Part shown: positions 1-9,711 of the stretch, one piece after another
Position numbering within the stretch: position 1 is the stretch's first letter
How the letters are laid out: the number at the start of each line of letters is the position of its first letter
From: Gracilaria gracilis
Taxonomy: Eukaryota; Rhodophyta; Florideophyceae; Gracilariales; Gracilariaceae
Assembly (NCBI GenBank): GCA_030374805.1
Contig: JARGSG010000014.1
Span: 372,001 to 436,000, forward strand
Length of the DNA: 64,000 nucleotides
Reading direction: 5' to 3'
The notes under the pieces: generated by a model
Seen by the model: only the letters and a program-made list of their open reading frames with translations
The model's database searches: none
Told to the model about the DNA's origin: nothing
Program-made: the position numbers and the translations under genes

Positions 1-118
1 TCGTTTTCGCAGATATCTCGGTAGATATGGTTATTAACACGCTTTGCATAGAGAGCTTTTGTTCCCTCTTTCGGGTTTCCTCTACCTGGTTTTGCTGGAG
101 TTTCCTCATTTTCCTCAG

Positions 119-257
119 GTTCGAGGTTTGTGCGACGTGCTGCGGCAAGCACTGCCCCCTGATTCACCAGTGTGCGCGTGTGGGCAGCAGTTTGGGACAT
201 CTGCTCGAGAAGCAGAAGAGGAAGGAGCAGTTTGTTTCCCTCCATGTTAAGATGTGA
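119..257 (+). other. possible 3'-terminal exon of a gene cut by the window edge
   Basis: A pyrimidine-rich run ending in TTTTCCTCAG at 118 looks like a good 3' splice site. Two open frames follow it, ending at 250 and 257. Neither peptide is recognisable, and without the upstream exons the frame cannot be chosen. The remaining sequence to 455 shows no gene. This may equally be chance. Confidence 0.2.
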
Positions 258-455
258 CTCGTACCCCGCCTGAATCTTCAGGCCCAACGTGTACATCATC
301 TAAGGAGATCGCTCTTATTTTGAAAATTACAAACGGTTTGGATTCGAGGTTTTCGCGCTTAGGCTCAGAATCCTTCATTAAAAAGGGCTATTGCTAAAAC
401 TTTGTCCGGACGCTCCCAGTCTTGATTCCAGTTTTGTTCACAGCGCACATTTGAA

Positions 456-860
456 ATGACAAAACTCGGTACACGTACCTATTATCATGTTGCTATCGGT
501 TTACCTAGAAGCGTGAGTAACAACTTTGCTTCGACCTTCAAGGATGATTGCTCTGCTGCTATTGCACGTGTGAGTGGAGGATTGACTTGCTGGGAAGCAG
601 AAGGCTTATGGACACCAGGAACAGATCAATATGACTTCTCAGGTGAAATTGAGCGAAACGCATCGATAAATATTATCGTTTCTCTTGTACCGACGGTACC
701 TGGTGAGCAGCAATGGTTGGAAATTAAGAAGCTGATAAGCACAAAGGTCAAAGAATACCAGTTGGATTGCCAGCTTATTCATGTAATGTCTTGGGAAGTG
801 CAACCACAAATCTTTAGCGTCGATGATTATGCAAATAGCGATGAACAGCTTAGAAGCTAG
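456..860 (+). CDS. small hypothetical protein, 134 aa
   Basis: The reading frame opens with ATG at 456 and has balanced, protein-like composition: a hydrophilic N terminus, a Trp-containing centre (GLTCWEAEGLWTPG) and a predicted strand-helix-strand C-terminal half (INIIVSLVP, then a Lys-rich helix). I see no signal peptide, transit peptide or membrane segment. The layout (GlT..dAeGlW...E..v.IiV) faintly resembles small DUF3574-type proteins, but this is a weak resemblance and not an assignment. It stands alone, followed by an 840-base gap and the convergent IGPS gene. It is probably a real gene, and its function is unknown. Confidence 0.5.
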   Translation: MTKLGTRTYYHVAIGLPRSVSNNFASTFKDDCSAAIARVSGGLTCWEAEGLWTPGTDQYDFSGEIERNASINIIVSLVPTVPGEQQWLEIKKLISTKVKEYQLDCQLIHVMSWEVQPQIFSVDDYANSDEQLRS

Positions 861-1703
861 ATAATGTTCAGGATTGTTGTCCGCTGATATCCTTTCGTCA
901 TTGCAAAGGCACTTACACCGTCTGAATAAAGAACTACAGTACATCGCAAAAGCGTAGCTACATGCTGGAAGATAGCTTTTGAGCACACAATCTCTATTTT
1001 TGTGAGCCCACAAGTTTAACTACAACTTGATACGGAACGCTTCTATTAGTAGAAACGTTCTCTCACTTTTTAACTCTGTGATTTCGTTCAATTCCACAAA
1101 TGCATATATCCAGCATATATCTTGTCTACCATGGAAGAGAGAGTCAGATGATAAGTCAATTCGCTTGCGTTATATGCATCGAACCCCGGGTTGGATGGGG
1201 CCGGGTTTAGAGGCGTTGATGATTCGTACCTTGGCTAGAAAGTCGGCGTTTTCACCATCATTATCCTCATCAGCGTTGGGAGCATCACCACCAGTATCAA
1301 TATCACTGGCGTGCCAGTGGACGTAGTGCTAGGCAACCTGTATCCAGGCAGAAGGGAGATCAAATCGTCTTGAAGCTTCACATCTGATCTGAAAGATAAT
1401 GGAATACGGGGCGATTTCGTCATGCCCTTGGTGTCTACGTAAGAGGATCTTAGTTGACTCTTTACTGTCAAAGAATAAAGTCAAGCCGGAATGAACAACA
1501 AGCAAACCAAAGCAGTTTCTTCTTCATTGTTGTAGATACCTTTCCTATTTTAAAATTGAAGCAAAACTACAGATAGTGTTCCCTCATGACGAAGGCTAGA
1601 AACAAAGGCGGCTCACGTATAATCATATCTTGCGGACTGTGATCGAAGCAGTTTATTTTTGTTGCTCATGAAGTGAATATTTGATGTATGGGTCGCCGAG
1701 TAC
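861..1703. other. intergenic, no gene seen
   Basis: This 843-base stretch lies between the ends of two convergent genes. It contains only short overlapping open frames on both strands with no family resemblance, and no clear repeat or RNA gene. Confidence 0.5.
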
Positions 1704-2771
1704 TTAAATGGAGAGCTCACCCAAAGACTCCTTCGCACCTTCTCCCCTCCCATAGAAAGGTGCTATGCTGGTGTTTCCAAACGGAACGCTTCCTTTGGAC
1801 TTGAAATGCTTGATATATCCTTTTGCTTGGTTGTACCCAACCGTGTAACTGGTGCTATCAGCAGTACTCCCCTCGGATGCCTTAACCAAAGTTTCCCCAA
1901 CAAGGATTGCGTTGAAGCCCGCATCGCGCAGCTTCCACGCATCTAAGGAATCCGTAATACCGCTCTCCGCAATTTTAACCACTCCGTCAGGGATAAGTGG
2001 AGCTAATCTGAAACTAGTGTCTAAGGAGACGTCGAAATTTCGTAAGTCACGATTGTTAACTCCAATAATGTCGGCACCAATCTCAAGAGCTATTTTGAGT
2101 TCTCCTTCATCGTGCACCTCTACCAATGCATCAAGACCCATTCTATGCGCCGCTTCAAGAAGTTCCTTTGTACGCTCCTTGCCCAACGCGGCGACGATAA
2201 GCAAAACCGCACTTGCTCCGCCAACTGCTGCTTCAGCTATTTGAATCTCATCTATGACGAAGTCTTTTCGAAGCACGGGACACGGACCTGGAAAATTCCC
2301 TTTGAATCGCTTCTGTGTCTCAACTACTCGTTTAAGATCTTCCATGGTCCCACCGAAGCCTTCCAGGTCAGTGAGCACCGAAATGGCAGCAGCACCGCCT
2401 TCATAATAAACACGAGAAAGAATGCCTGCATCGTTGATTTTGCCAATGAAGCCCTTGCTGGGACTCTTGCGCTTAATCTCGGCAATGACGGTCAAAGAAC
2501 CCTTCCGAGTATTGAGTGCGTTGTAAAAAGCCTTGCTACGATCACTTGTTGTCCCTAAGGCCTTAGAAATAGGATGATCAGAGTCATCAGAGACCTGTGA
2601 TTTTAACGCTGCAACTTCATCCTTTTTACGCTCGAGAATCTTTGCAAGTACATCTGGTACGCCAGTTGGAGCACACATATAGAGCGATCTTCGTGTGACT
2701 CGGTGCCGACAGGCCAGTAGAGGCGACTTTCCGCGGAAATGAGTTGTAGAAAGAGGGGTAACGAATGCCAT
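1704..2771 (-). CDS. trpC: indole-3-glycerol-phosphate synthase, plastid-targeted
   Basis: The protein closes the indole ring from carboxyphenylamino-deoxyribulose-5-phosphate in tryptophan synthesis. It is 355 aa, about 90 longer than bacterial TrpC, and the excess is an N-terminal leader (MAFVTPLSTT..., Arg/Ser-rich) of red-algal plastid type with Phe at position 3. The TIM-barrel signature motifs follow in order: AEIKRKSPSKG (catalytic Lys and phosphate region), SVLTDLEGFGG, PVLRKDFVID (catalytic Lys in RKDF), ALVEVHDEGEL, GVNNRDLRNF, IAESGI and ILVGETLVKA. It is a monofunctional enzyme with no TrpF or TrpG fusion. The ATG at 2771 is the natural start. It lies tail-to-tail with the small hypothetical gene, across an 843-base gap. 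The enzyme call is very secure. Plastid location is inferred from the leader. Confidence 0.95.
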   Translation of the reverse strand: MAFVTPLSTTHFRGKSPLLACRHRVTRRSLYMCAPTGVPDVLAKILERKKDEVAALKSQVSDDSDHPISKALGTTSDRSKAFYNALNTRKGSLTVIAEIKRKSPSKGFIGKINDAGILSRVYYEGGAAAISVLTDLEGFGGTMEDLKRVVETQKRFKGNFPGPCPVLRKDFVIDEIQIAEAAVGGASAVLLIVAALGKERTKELLEAAHRMGLDALVEVHDEGELKIALEIGADIIGVNNRDLRNFDVSLDTSFRLAPLIPDGVVKIAESGITDSLDAWKLRDAGFNAILVGETLVKASEGSTADSTSYTVGYNQAKGYIKHFKSKGSVPFGNTSIAPFYGRGEGAKESLGELSI

Positions 2772-3900
2772 TCGGATATGCTCAGTTGTCCCCGTCTTCA
2801 GCCTAATGAGAACGCAGACTTGAATAAAGTCTTACCCTTTCCTGCTTCAACAGTGTTCTCACACCGGTCGCAATTTTGCAGTGATTGCTGAGATGAAATC
2901 CCACTAGTGACTCTCTAGCTACCGAAGGTAGAAGAGAGCGCATAGTCAAGGGACCAAGACTCTCACGAGTGCATGTGCATGAGGGAAACCTGATCTCCAT
3001 TGCTTTGGCTCACATGATGCTCCAATGAATGGTTAATGCCAGGATGACAGCGTTAGATGACAAAACGACGGACGAAATGTACAGTTCAATCCGAGCTTCC
3101 TCGCCTTGCACCGTTGACGAGAAGTGCAAGTTGTCGTCGTAGAAGGCTTCTTCCTAATCCATGTAAATGTTACCTGTAGATAAGACAGGTGCCTTCGTAT
3201 CACGAAAGCACCGTCGTAGAAACGTAGAGCACAAGGCGGGAGACATGAAACTGAACTGACTCGACTAAAAGGGTGAATGCAAAATTGGCTGCTACATTTC
3301 ACATTCTGACATTCGTGGGTTCAACTCGACAGGAACGAGCGAAGGAAATGGTTCATTCTGTAGTCTTCGCTCAGCAAACTGTTAGCGATGTAGATGCTTC
3401 TGACATCCCCGCGACTAGAAACTCACACGATGTTACGTGACAGTATACGTTTCCTTCATGGGGTTCTGAATTTCGGGTATCTTCACGGTGTGACGATGCG
3501 GAAGTCGCTGCGGGTTGAAAGACTAATTTGACAGCTGTTACCGAAGGTGGCGGTGAAGGGGTCGCTTCTAATGTTTGTAGGGAAAGAGAACCCTGTTTTA
3601 ATCCTGGAATCTTCCCATCGAGAAGAACTTCCACCGTTGGCTCAATAGATTGGAATAGAATGGAACTGGTTAGACAACACCCACATAGGTTGTTATCCTT
3701 CTCTGTGCGAAAGAACTTTCTATGAAGGAATTTGTTCTTCAATCTAGTATCTAAAGTTTGATACCCGCATTGACGAAGAAGAATGCTGAAATCTCTCCGA
3801 AATGGTGAGGAAACGAAACAAGGGTAGCAAGACACATGTGTTCAACCTGAGGAACAATACGAAGAAAGTGGCACAGAAGTTTTTAGCCTTCTTAAGGAAA

Positions 3901-3926
3901 GAAAACTTTGTATGGACAAAGTTTTC
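3901..3926. repeat. perfect 10-bp inverted repeat (hairpin)
   Basis: The arms gaaaactttg (3901-3910) and caaagttttc (3917-3926) are exact reverse complements with a 6-nt loop. It sits inside the dispersed-repeat segment shared with the 39.5-kb region. Confidence 0.8.
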
Positions 3927-3959
3927 CTCTAATTCTAGTAGTAGAAGAATTGAAGTCCA

Positions 3960-3962
<3 letters not shown>

Positions 3963-4001
<39 letters not shown>
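3963..4001. repeat. (GA)n microsatellite
   Basis: An uninterrupted GA dinucleotide run of about 39 bases. It generates spurious Arg-Glu or Leu-Ser repeat peptides in open frames on both strands, which should not be taken as protein. Confidence 0.97.
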
Positions 4002-4004
<3 letters not shown>

Positions 4005-4412
4005 AAGTGGCACACTGCTTCATTTATAATACATACAAAACTGTTGGGTAGCGTAACACCCAACGGTGTGCTACTGCACGCTGAGACTGCGTGGCGCTCA
4101 CTTTGGCGACGTCTCGAATACAAGCTTTGCGCAATTTTCGCCTCCACAACCTCACTTCCCTGGACCTCTCGGAGTGGACATTGACCTGACCGAAGGTTGC
4201 TTCTCGTCAGAAAACTGCTTCGTCATCTTTCGCCGATTCATGGTGTTGACACTTCCGTCGCTGCTCGTCATAGGTTTGAATAAACATGATACAGGAGCAG
4301 GGAGTCGAAAACGAATCCCAAAGAGGAAAGACGGCTCGCACTACAGAGGGGAAGACCAACATCTTTCTCAAGCAGCATCCCGTAGACAGGAAAGAAAGTA
4401 AAAGAATAGTAT

Positions 4413-4694
4413 CTATCGGGACAATGGGGACTTCGAAGCGCTCGCACCTTGTCTGAAGAACGATCGTCGAGTCCTTGAAATAACCCCAGCCGCCTTGTTG
4501 GGCATCCTGAAAACCCGCTTGACAAGCTCGTTCATCTTCAATTGCTGTTGGGGATTGCTGTTCAAAGCACGATTGATGATCATGAGTTTTCGATAGAGTC
4601 GGGGAAAGCCATAGTACCGCGCCAGTCCATATGCTGTGGCCTTCTTGAACAACGAAAAAGCCACGAGACCTGTCAGTACTGATTCGGTATGCAT
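4413..4694 (-). CDS. small hypothetical protein with a hydrophobic N terminus, 93 aa
   Basis: The frame has an ATG at 4694 and encodes 93 residues. An N-terminal hydrophobic segment (about residues 5-25, VLTGLVAFSLF then TAYGLARYYG) is followed by a basic, tyrosine-rich stretch (FPRLYRKLMIINRAL), a Gln run, an amphipathic helix and a Ser/Arg-rich tail. That is the look of a small tail-exposed protein of an organelle membrane. Overlapping longer open frames on the same strand have low-complexity composition and look like shadows. It is divergent from the GH36-like gene, with 349 bases between the two ATGs. The family is not recognised; function is unknown. Confidence 0.5.
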   Translation of the reverse strand: MHTESVLTGLVAFSLFKKATAYGLARYYGFPRLYRKLMIINRALNSNPQQQLKMNELVKRVFRMPNKAAGVISRTRRSFFRQGASASKSPLSR

Positions 4695-5043
4695 CTTGAG
4701 TGTTGCAAGACAACTAGGTGGTCTTGAACGACGAAGGGAGCGGGTGTCGCAGCCGTGATGTAGCCCTCTTAACTCTGTTTGGGCGGGCGATACTCCGCTG
4801 GATTCGTCAACTGGCGAAACTGCACTGTGTGGATCATTTCGCTTGGAGGAGTGGTCAGTATCGCATCACGTCCAGCTTTTTGGTTTTTGACAGCGAGCCA
4901 TGTGGACGACTGTGATTGGATCACCACTTTCGGCTCGGTCGTAAGTGGGTGCGCGTGTCGAGCGTGTCGGATCAAGGCTGCATCTCAAGAATCGTTCCTG
5001 CTGACAATTCGTCGCACATCGATACGCCACATCAATCTCTACG
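4695..5043. other. divergent promoter region, no gene
   Basis: This 349-base stretch separates two divergent starts (4694 minus, 5044 plus), so it should hold both promoters. No clear TATA box stands out. Confidence 0.4.
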
Positions 5044-7233
5044 ATGGAACCATTGCCCCCTGAGATTCTCACTTTCCTCGGTTCATCTGGGACTAACTTG
5101 CCCTCCGGCGTCACACTAACCACCGCTGTGTCTTCCAATAACTCAGCGCTACTCACGCTTCAAACTGACTCCCAATTGTCCAGAGACCATCTCTTCTCAG
5201 CGAAGTATGATCAATTGCGTACCTTTATAAGTTTCACGCCTTCTCAAAGTCTACGCAGTACCGAACTTTCCTTCCTAGCATTTCAAACTTCCGAGTTTGC
5301 TCTGCCAATTCGTGCACTTGACATTCGTCTCCAGTTCAAGTACTTCTCGCGTCCTGGATTTATTCGCCCACATACCTTTTTCCCGTTGTTCATCTTCTCA
5401 AAAGACGCATGTTGTTTATTAGCACCCCTAGATACTTTTCATGAACAAGTATTGATTGCTGATAACGGCCAGCTGAAATGGGGGTGGCAAGGCGACCTGG
5501 AGTCTTTAAAACTGTCATTTTCTTCAACTTTGGCAGTAATAGTCCGTCCCACAAGTCGAGAAGCTCTGCAGCAATGGGTTTCTTTGCTTCGGTGCCGTGG
5601 CTGTTTACGGTCGTCCCCAGAAAGGTATGAAAGCGTCGTTCTCTCGCATCTTACGTACTGGACGGATAATGGGGCTGCGTACTGGTACAGGGCGGAGAAA
5701 GGCTTTTCTATAACAGAATCTCTGGTACAAACTGTCAAACAAATAGAGAAGGCACAGATACCTCTCGCGGCTGTCGAAATTGATAGTTGGTTCTATCCAC
5801 ACGAGAAAACAAGAAGGATAAGTGACATTGGCTACTTGCATGTAGTTCCTCCCACCGGGATGATACGCTGGGAACCTAGAGACGATGTTCTTACTGATGG
5901 TCGCTTCCAAACGTTGCGAGAAGGTCTTGGAAATAAACCTCTCATATTTCACAGTCGACACATCTCCAGTAGATCTCCTTACGTCACTGAATTAGAACGT
6001 GAACAGTGGTGGATCACAGATGACCGGGCACATCCCCAGGGCGATTCGCTGTTTCGGAAATGGATGAGTGATGCCAAAAGTTGGGGTGCTTGTGCTTACG
6101 AACAGGATTGGATGGTAGAGGTGTGGCTTGGTGTCCGCGGTTTACGTGCGAGCGCTGGCCGTATATTTGAATGGCAGAAACAGCTGAACAATGCTGCAAA
6201 GGCTGAAGGGTTGCGTCTAATATGGTGCATGTCTACGCCTGCAGATATGATGACCGCCAGTCATATGGAGCAGGTTATTTCTATCCGGTCTTGTGACGAT
6301 TATCGCTACGCGGAGGATCCTTCCATACTATGGAGGTGGCATCTTGTTACCAGTCATCTAATTAGTGCGCTTGGATTCTGTCCATTCAAGGACGTCTTTA
6401 TGACGCATAATAACACATCGGGTCAGGTGGATATCGACGGTGATCCTAACGCTGAGTTGGAAGCTTGTCTTGCTGTAATGTCGGCCGGACCTGTTGGCAT
6501 CGGTGATAGATTGGGACGAACAGATGGCCAGATCGTTTCCAAATGCTGTCGAGCAGATGGTTTGCTCATCAAGCCTGACGTTCCAATGACGGCGATGGAG
6601 TATTCCATGCGCAACGAAAATGGGTTTCTCTGGGGTGCTACGCAAAGCGGTGCGTGGAAATACATCCTCGTTGTGCGTACTGGCATCAAAGCTTCCCTAG
6701 ACGAAAAAAGTGATGTAGCCACGCAAGAAGTGATGAAATTCGTGGACGGCAGGAAAAGATTGATCTATGATTGGAGAGAAAGAGCCGTAAGTGCCTCCAG
6801 TTGCCTGACAGCATCGCTCAAAGTTCACGAATGGAAGCTATGGGTTGTATGCCCGGTATGGAAAAAGGGAGAGGAAGGGGCCGAAACATATCATTCAGTG
6901 ATTGGAGACGTATCCAAGTTTGCTTCGGTCGGCGACAAACGATTCCGTTTCGAATGCAAGTTTACTGCACAACAAGAAAACGAGGAGGTGCAAGTGAGCC
7001 AAAACAGGCCTTCTCACTTGGAAAGCAATGAGATATGGGCCGCATGCGAAAGCTTTGAAGACGCTATTGAAGTGAACGTGATGGGCGTCAGTGGAGAGAA
7101 GGTAGACGTAGTGTATTGGAGTGAACACGAGGGAATTCTGAGCAAGTGCGTGGAGATCCCAGCAAAGGGGCGGCAGTGCTTGTGTGTGGCGTACGACGAC
7201 AACAGTTGCGCGACAAAGGTGCAGCTGATATAG
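5044..7233 (+). CDS. GH36/raffinose-synthase-like glycoside hydrolase superfamily protein, 729 aa
   Basis: A long single-exon gene starting at ATG 5044. The N-terminal third looks like a beta-sandwich and the middle like a TIM barrel. Key resemblance to the raffinose synthase/alkaline alpha-galactosidase branch lies at residues 410-475: RSCDDYR corresponds to the family's R(A/T)SDDF motif (likely acid/base Asp 418 or 419), followed by the helix of DPSILWRWHLVTSHL and then AVMSAGPVGIGD, which matches the GGP-type strand near the barrel end. The candidate nucleophile is Asp 355 in YEQDWM, in place of the usual K-x-D. IDSWFY earlier resembles the barrel-strand IDDGW motif. It would act on an alpha-galactoside or a related glycan, possibly floridoside or a wall oligosaccharide (inference). 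No signal peptide is seen, so it is probably cytosolic. It ends 6 bases from the convergent uL13m stop. Superfamily placement is good; substrate is unknown. Confidence 0.72.
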   Translation: MEPLPPEILTFLGSSGTNLPSGVTLTTAVSSNNSALLTLQTDSQLSRDHLFSAKYDQLRTFISFTPSQSLRSTELSFLAFQTSEFALPIRALDIRLQFKYFSRPGFIRPHTFFPLFIFSKDACCLLAPLDTFHEQVLIADNGQLKWGWQGDLESLKLSFSSTLAVIVRPTSREALQQWVSLLRCRGCLRSSPERYESVVLSHLTYWTDNGAAYWYRAEKGFSITESLVQTVKQIEKAQIPLAAVEIDSWFYPHEKTRRISDIGYLHVVPPTGMIRWEPRDDVLTDGRFQTLREGLGNKPLIFHSRHISSRSPYVTELEREQWWITDDRAHPQGDSLFRKWMSDAKSWGACAYEQDWMVEVWLGVRGLRASAGRIFEWQKQLNNAAKAEGLRLIWCMSTPADMMTASHMEQVISIRSCDDYRYAEDPSILWRWHLVTSHLISALGFCPFKDVFMTHNNTSGQVDIDGDPNAELEACLAVMSAGPVGIGDRLGRTDGQIVSKCCRADGLLIKPDVPMTAMEYSMRNENGFLWGATQSGAWKYILVVRTGIKASLDEKSDVATQEVMKFVDGRKRLIYDWRERAVSASSCLTASLKVHEWKLWVVCPVWKKGEEGAETYHSVIGDVSKFASVGDKRFRFECKFTAQQENEEVQVSQNRPSHLESNEIWAACESFEDAIEVNVMGVSGEKVDVVYWSEHEGILSKCVEIPAKGRQCLCVAYDDNSCATKVQLI

Positions 7234-7239
7234 ACCAAC

Positions 7240-7974
7240 TTAGACGTTGGGTACAATGACAGAATCTTGTGTCAAGGCGTGTCCCGCGGCTGTTATATAG
7301 CGTTGACGCGCTTCAATTTGTTGTTGTGATGGATCATCGAGTTGTGAGAACTGCAAAACTTGAGCAAGGCCTTGGGGCGGATTCAGTTGCTGCTCTGAAG
7401 CAAGTTTGCTGAGGACTTGATCCGAGTCGTTGATGATGTTGTCGTTCCACCAGGTGTCAAGCTCATGTATTGTGGGCGGACCGCCGTGTCCAAGCCTACT
7501 TCCGCAATGCGCCGGCGCGACCAAAACGGGTTTCTGTGGGTGATGGTCATGATCTGCATCCATATAGACACGAAGATTCTCCATCCAAATGGGTCTGAGC
7601 TTGTTCTTGGGTAGCATGTTCTTGACAGCAGCTTGTATTACGTGTTCCGGTCTCTTGCGCCTGACATCCTCAATGGGGACTTGCTTGAGACCGCCCGGAT
7701 AACCAGTGTGATGAATGTAAAGCTTATTGTACGATTTTCGGCCTGTAAGAACGACATGTCGGGCGTTTATGACGATGACTGGATCGCCACTATTGATATT
7801 GTCCAGATAAGTGGGCTTGTGCTTGCCCTGCAACAAGCGCGCTATCTGGCCTGCCACGCGTCCCAGCACCTGGTCTCTTGCGTCTACAAGACGCCATATA
7901 CGATCGCGTACCGCAAGATGGCGCAACCACGCACTAGAGCCACGCTGCGTGGTGAGGAGCTTCTCGGCAGCCAT
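7240..7974 (-). CDS. mitochondrial large-subunit ribosomal protein uL13m
   Basis: The core (about residues 24-150) is a clear L13 domain: W.LVDARDQVLGRVAGQIA, the LLQGKHKPTY loop, GDPVIVINARHVVLTGRK, the YIHHTGYPGGLK motif, and RPEHVIQAAVKNMLPKNKL. A C-terminal extension of about 90 residues, rich in Gln and His, is typical of mitochondrial versions. The chosen ATG at 7974 gives 244 aa with a short N-terminal extension lacking the Phe-Val plastid motif seen elsewhere in the window. Red-algal plastid genomes normally encode their own rpl13, so a nuclear copy is best read as mitochondrial (established knowledge plus inference). The upstream in-frame GTG at 8004 was rejected as a start. Confidence 0.9.
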   Translation of the reverse strand: MAAEKLLTTQRGSSAWLRHLAVRDRIWRLVDARDQVLGRVAGQIARLLQGKHKPTYLDNINSGDPVIVINARHVVLTGRKSYNKLYIHHTGYPGGLKQVPIEDVRRKRPEHVIQAAVKNMLPKNKLRPIWMENLRVYMDADHDHHPQKPVLVAPAHCGSRLGHGGPPTIHELDTWWNDNIINDSDQVLSKLASEQQLNPPQGLAQVLQFSQLDDPSQQQIEARQRYITAAGHALTQDSVIVPNV

Positions 7975-8504
7975 GGAACGCGCGCGACACACATCTACTA
8001 GCACAGTGGCACACGCAGTGAAAGTATCAACCAGAAACCAAGCAGATGCCGTCGCCGCTTTGCGAGAAGATCACGATCCACTAGATATCATAGAGCTGAA
8101 CAATGATTCTGGATTCTGGTTCCTGCCACACGTCGTCGCACCCACACATCTCATGCCAGCAATGCAACCCCCCTGCGCTGGCGCACTAGCAACATTGCTG
8201 GACGGCTCAGCGCTTACTGCCACGTCTGTAAGCATGCGACTGACCAATTAGCGAAAAGGAAGTCGTGGAAGGTGCACGCGACCATGCACTGGGAGCGCTG
8301 TGTGTTGTTGTCCGAGACCCGTTGTCCGCCGTTCCCACACTTTTGCAATCGCGTCATTTAAAGCGTTCGGTCGACTCGCTCAACACCGCGTTGTATAGCG
8401 CATAGGATACAAAAACCCCGTTCATCCCCTTCGAAGCAGCGCTTGTTTCCGCTCCTGCCTGTTGACTGAAAGGCATTTTTCGCTTCACTACTCGCTGCTT
8501 CACG
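7975..8504. promoter_or_regulatory. shared divergent promoter region of uL13m and CHMP2
   Basis: About 530 bases separate the two divergent ATGs (7974 minus, 8505 plus). A CCAAT core is present near 8244 (gaccaatta). No TATA box is evident and no other gene is visible. Confidence 0.45.
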
Positions 8505-9200
8505 ATGGTTTTCGGAAGAAGAAAGGCTCAGAATGCGCAGCCCGCTCCACCACCACCGCCTGCTCAATCGCAAACACCCGCACAGACGGCTCGTGCTATG
8601 GCGCGCCAGAATGACCGCACCATACAGCGTGCTCAGAGAGATATGCAGAGAGAACGGCTGCAACTAGAGCAGAAGGAACGTCAACTGGAGGTGGAGATTA
8701 AGAAGTTGGGACGCCAAGGACGCATTGCTGAGGCTAGAATTCTGGCCAAGAATCTTGTACAAATACGGAACGCAAAGACTAGAACATTTCAGGCTGGCGT
8801 ACATGCCGGCGCCATAGCCACGCAGGCCAAGATGGCCGCTACGGAAGCCAAGATGATGGAGGCCATTGGAAATACCACTCAGGTCATGCAGAACGCCAAT
8901 GGTATGAATGATTCCAGTCGCTACATGAATATGTTGCAGCAATATGATATGCAATCGGAGAAGTATAAGCTCAACCAGGAGATGACAGATGAAGTTCTGG
9001 ACTCCGTGCTGGGAGGTGAGGATATTGGCGCTGAGAGCGATGATGTGTTGAACAGTGTGTTGGATGAGATTGGACTGGAGGTCAGTAGTAGGATGGGCGG
9101 CGCTGCTGTCATTGCTCCTCAGTCCGTTCCGCAACAACCGGCACCGCTACAACAGGCTGACGCCGCACTCATGGCGCGCATAGAACGGCTGGGTAACTGA
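8505..9200 (+). CDS. ESCRT-III subunit CHMP2/Vps2-like
   Basis: The 231-aa protein has the Snf7-family plan: a basic N-terminal helical hairpin (RTIQRAQRDMQRERLQLEQKE then EIKKLGRQGRIAEARILAKNL), a long helix ending near residue 150, an acidic C-terminal part (DEVLDSVLGGEDIGAESDDVL) and a terminal MIT-interacting motif (ALMARIERL). The spacing of the first helices and the EARILAKNLVQIRN segment match the CHMP2/Vps2 branch rather than CHMP1, 3 or 4. It would polymerise with Vps24 on endosomal or midbody membranes and recruit Vps4 for scission. An unusual Pro-rich insert sits at residues 14-24. Start at ATG 8505. Single exon. Confidence 0.88.
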   Translation: MVFGRRKAQNAQPAPPPPPAQSQTPAQTARAMARQNDRTIQRAQRDMQRERLQLEQKERQLEVEIKKLGRQGRIAEARILAKNLVQIRNAKTRTFQAGVHAGAIATQAKMAATEAKMMEAIGNTTQVMQNANGMNDSSRYMNMLQQYDMQSEKYKLNQEMTDEVLDSVLGGEDIGAESDDVLNSVLDEIGLEVSSRMGGAAVIAPQSVPQQPAPLQQADAALMARIERLGN

Positions 9201-9312
9201 TTTGTTTTTGCTTGTTACTGTGATTTATATATGTATACATATATTGTCTGCCAACTTGTTAGCACATACTGCTTGCTTATAACATCACAAACCTCTCTCT
9301 CCTATGTAGCTA

Positions 9313-9519
9313 CTAGATTCTAATGCCCTCTAAAACAGCTTTCGCATCGTTTTCCTGCGAGTTGGCGTTCGCATGTGGCAAAAGTTCGCAAAACAGCGCG
9401 AGCAGGCGGTCTCGAAGAAATTGGTAGAGCACGCCATCGGCTGAAGGCACTACCTCGCTGATCCGAATTTCACTGCCCCGCTTGCAGCGCCAAGCGCATC
9501 CAGCACCCGCGGCTGTCAT
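9313..9519 (-). CDS. possible small protein, 68 aa
   Basis: An ATG-initiated frame encodes an acidic, helical-looking peptide (ISEVVPSADGVLYQFLRDRLLALF, then Asn/Glu-rich). The 16-bp element ctacgaaggtatctac, also found upstream of the GT31 gene, lies 2 bases upstream of its ATG in the same relative orientation; this is the main reason to list it. No family is recognised, and it could be a chance open frame. Confidence 0.3.
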   Translation of the reverse strand: MTAAGAGCAWRCKRGSEIRISEVVPSADGVLYQFLRDRLLALFCELLPHANANSQENDAKAVLEGIRI

Positions 9520-9521
9520 AT

Positions 9522-9537
9522 CTACGAAGGTATCTAC
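9522..9537. promoter_or_regulatory. TACGAAGGTA element, copy 1
   Basis: The 16-mer ctacgaaggtatctac is identical to 55257-55272. The 10-base core recurs exactly at about 21795-21806 and 48581-48593. Function is unknown; it is listed as a candidate promoter element. Confidence 0.45.
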
Positions 9538-9711
9538 GTAATATTATCGGCCCCGATTGCAAGTTGGATTCATCGCGGGCGGAGCTTTCTTGAAGCAACC
9601 GTCCCAAACAGTCTGTAATGCAGACTCTTTTAGCTCTACACGAGTTTGTGTGACTTTTCAGCGCGCGGCTATGGCATCGTCGTATTCACTGCGCCGCCTT
9701 GAAGGAATCGC

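Larger units (their letters stand above)
2772..4412. other. 1.6-kb intergenic region with a microsatellite and a hairpin
   Basis: There is no convincing gene. Open frames on both strands overlap one another and have odd composition. The stretch holds a long GA microsatellite (3963-4001), a 10-bp hairpin (3901-3926) and a segment around 3870-3910 that matches 39555-39590 in inverse orientation, so part of it is probably old repeat or transposon debris. Confidence 0.5.

Noticed and set aside
3371-3835. 154-residue open frame on the minus strand
   Set aside because: Low-complexity and unlike any family, overlapped by plus-strand frames, and adjacent to a repeat; treated as chance.
3744-4147. 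Leu-Ser and Arg-Glu repeat proteins on both strands
   Set aside because: They are only translations of the GA microsatellite.
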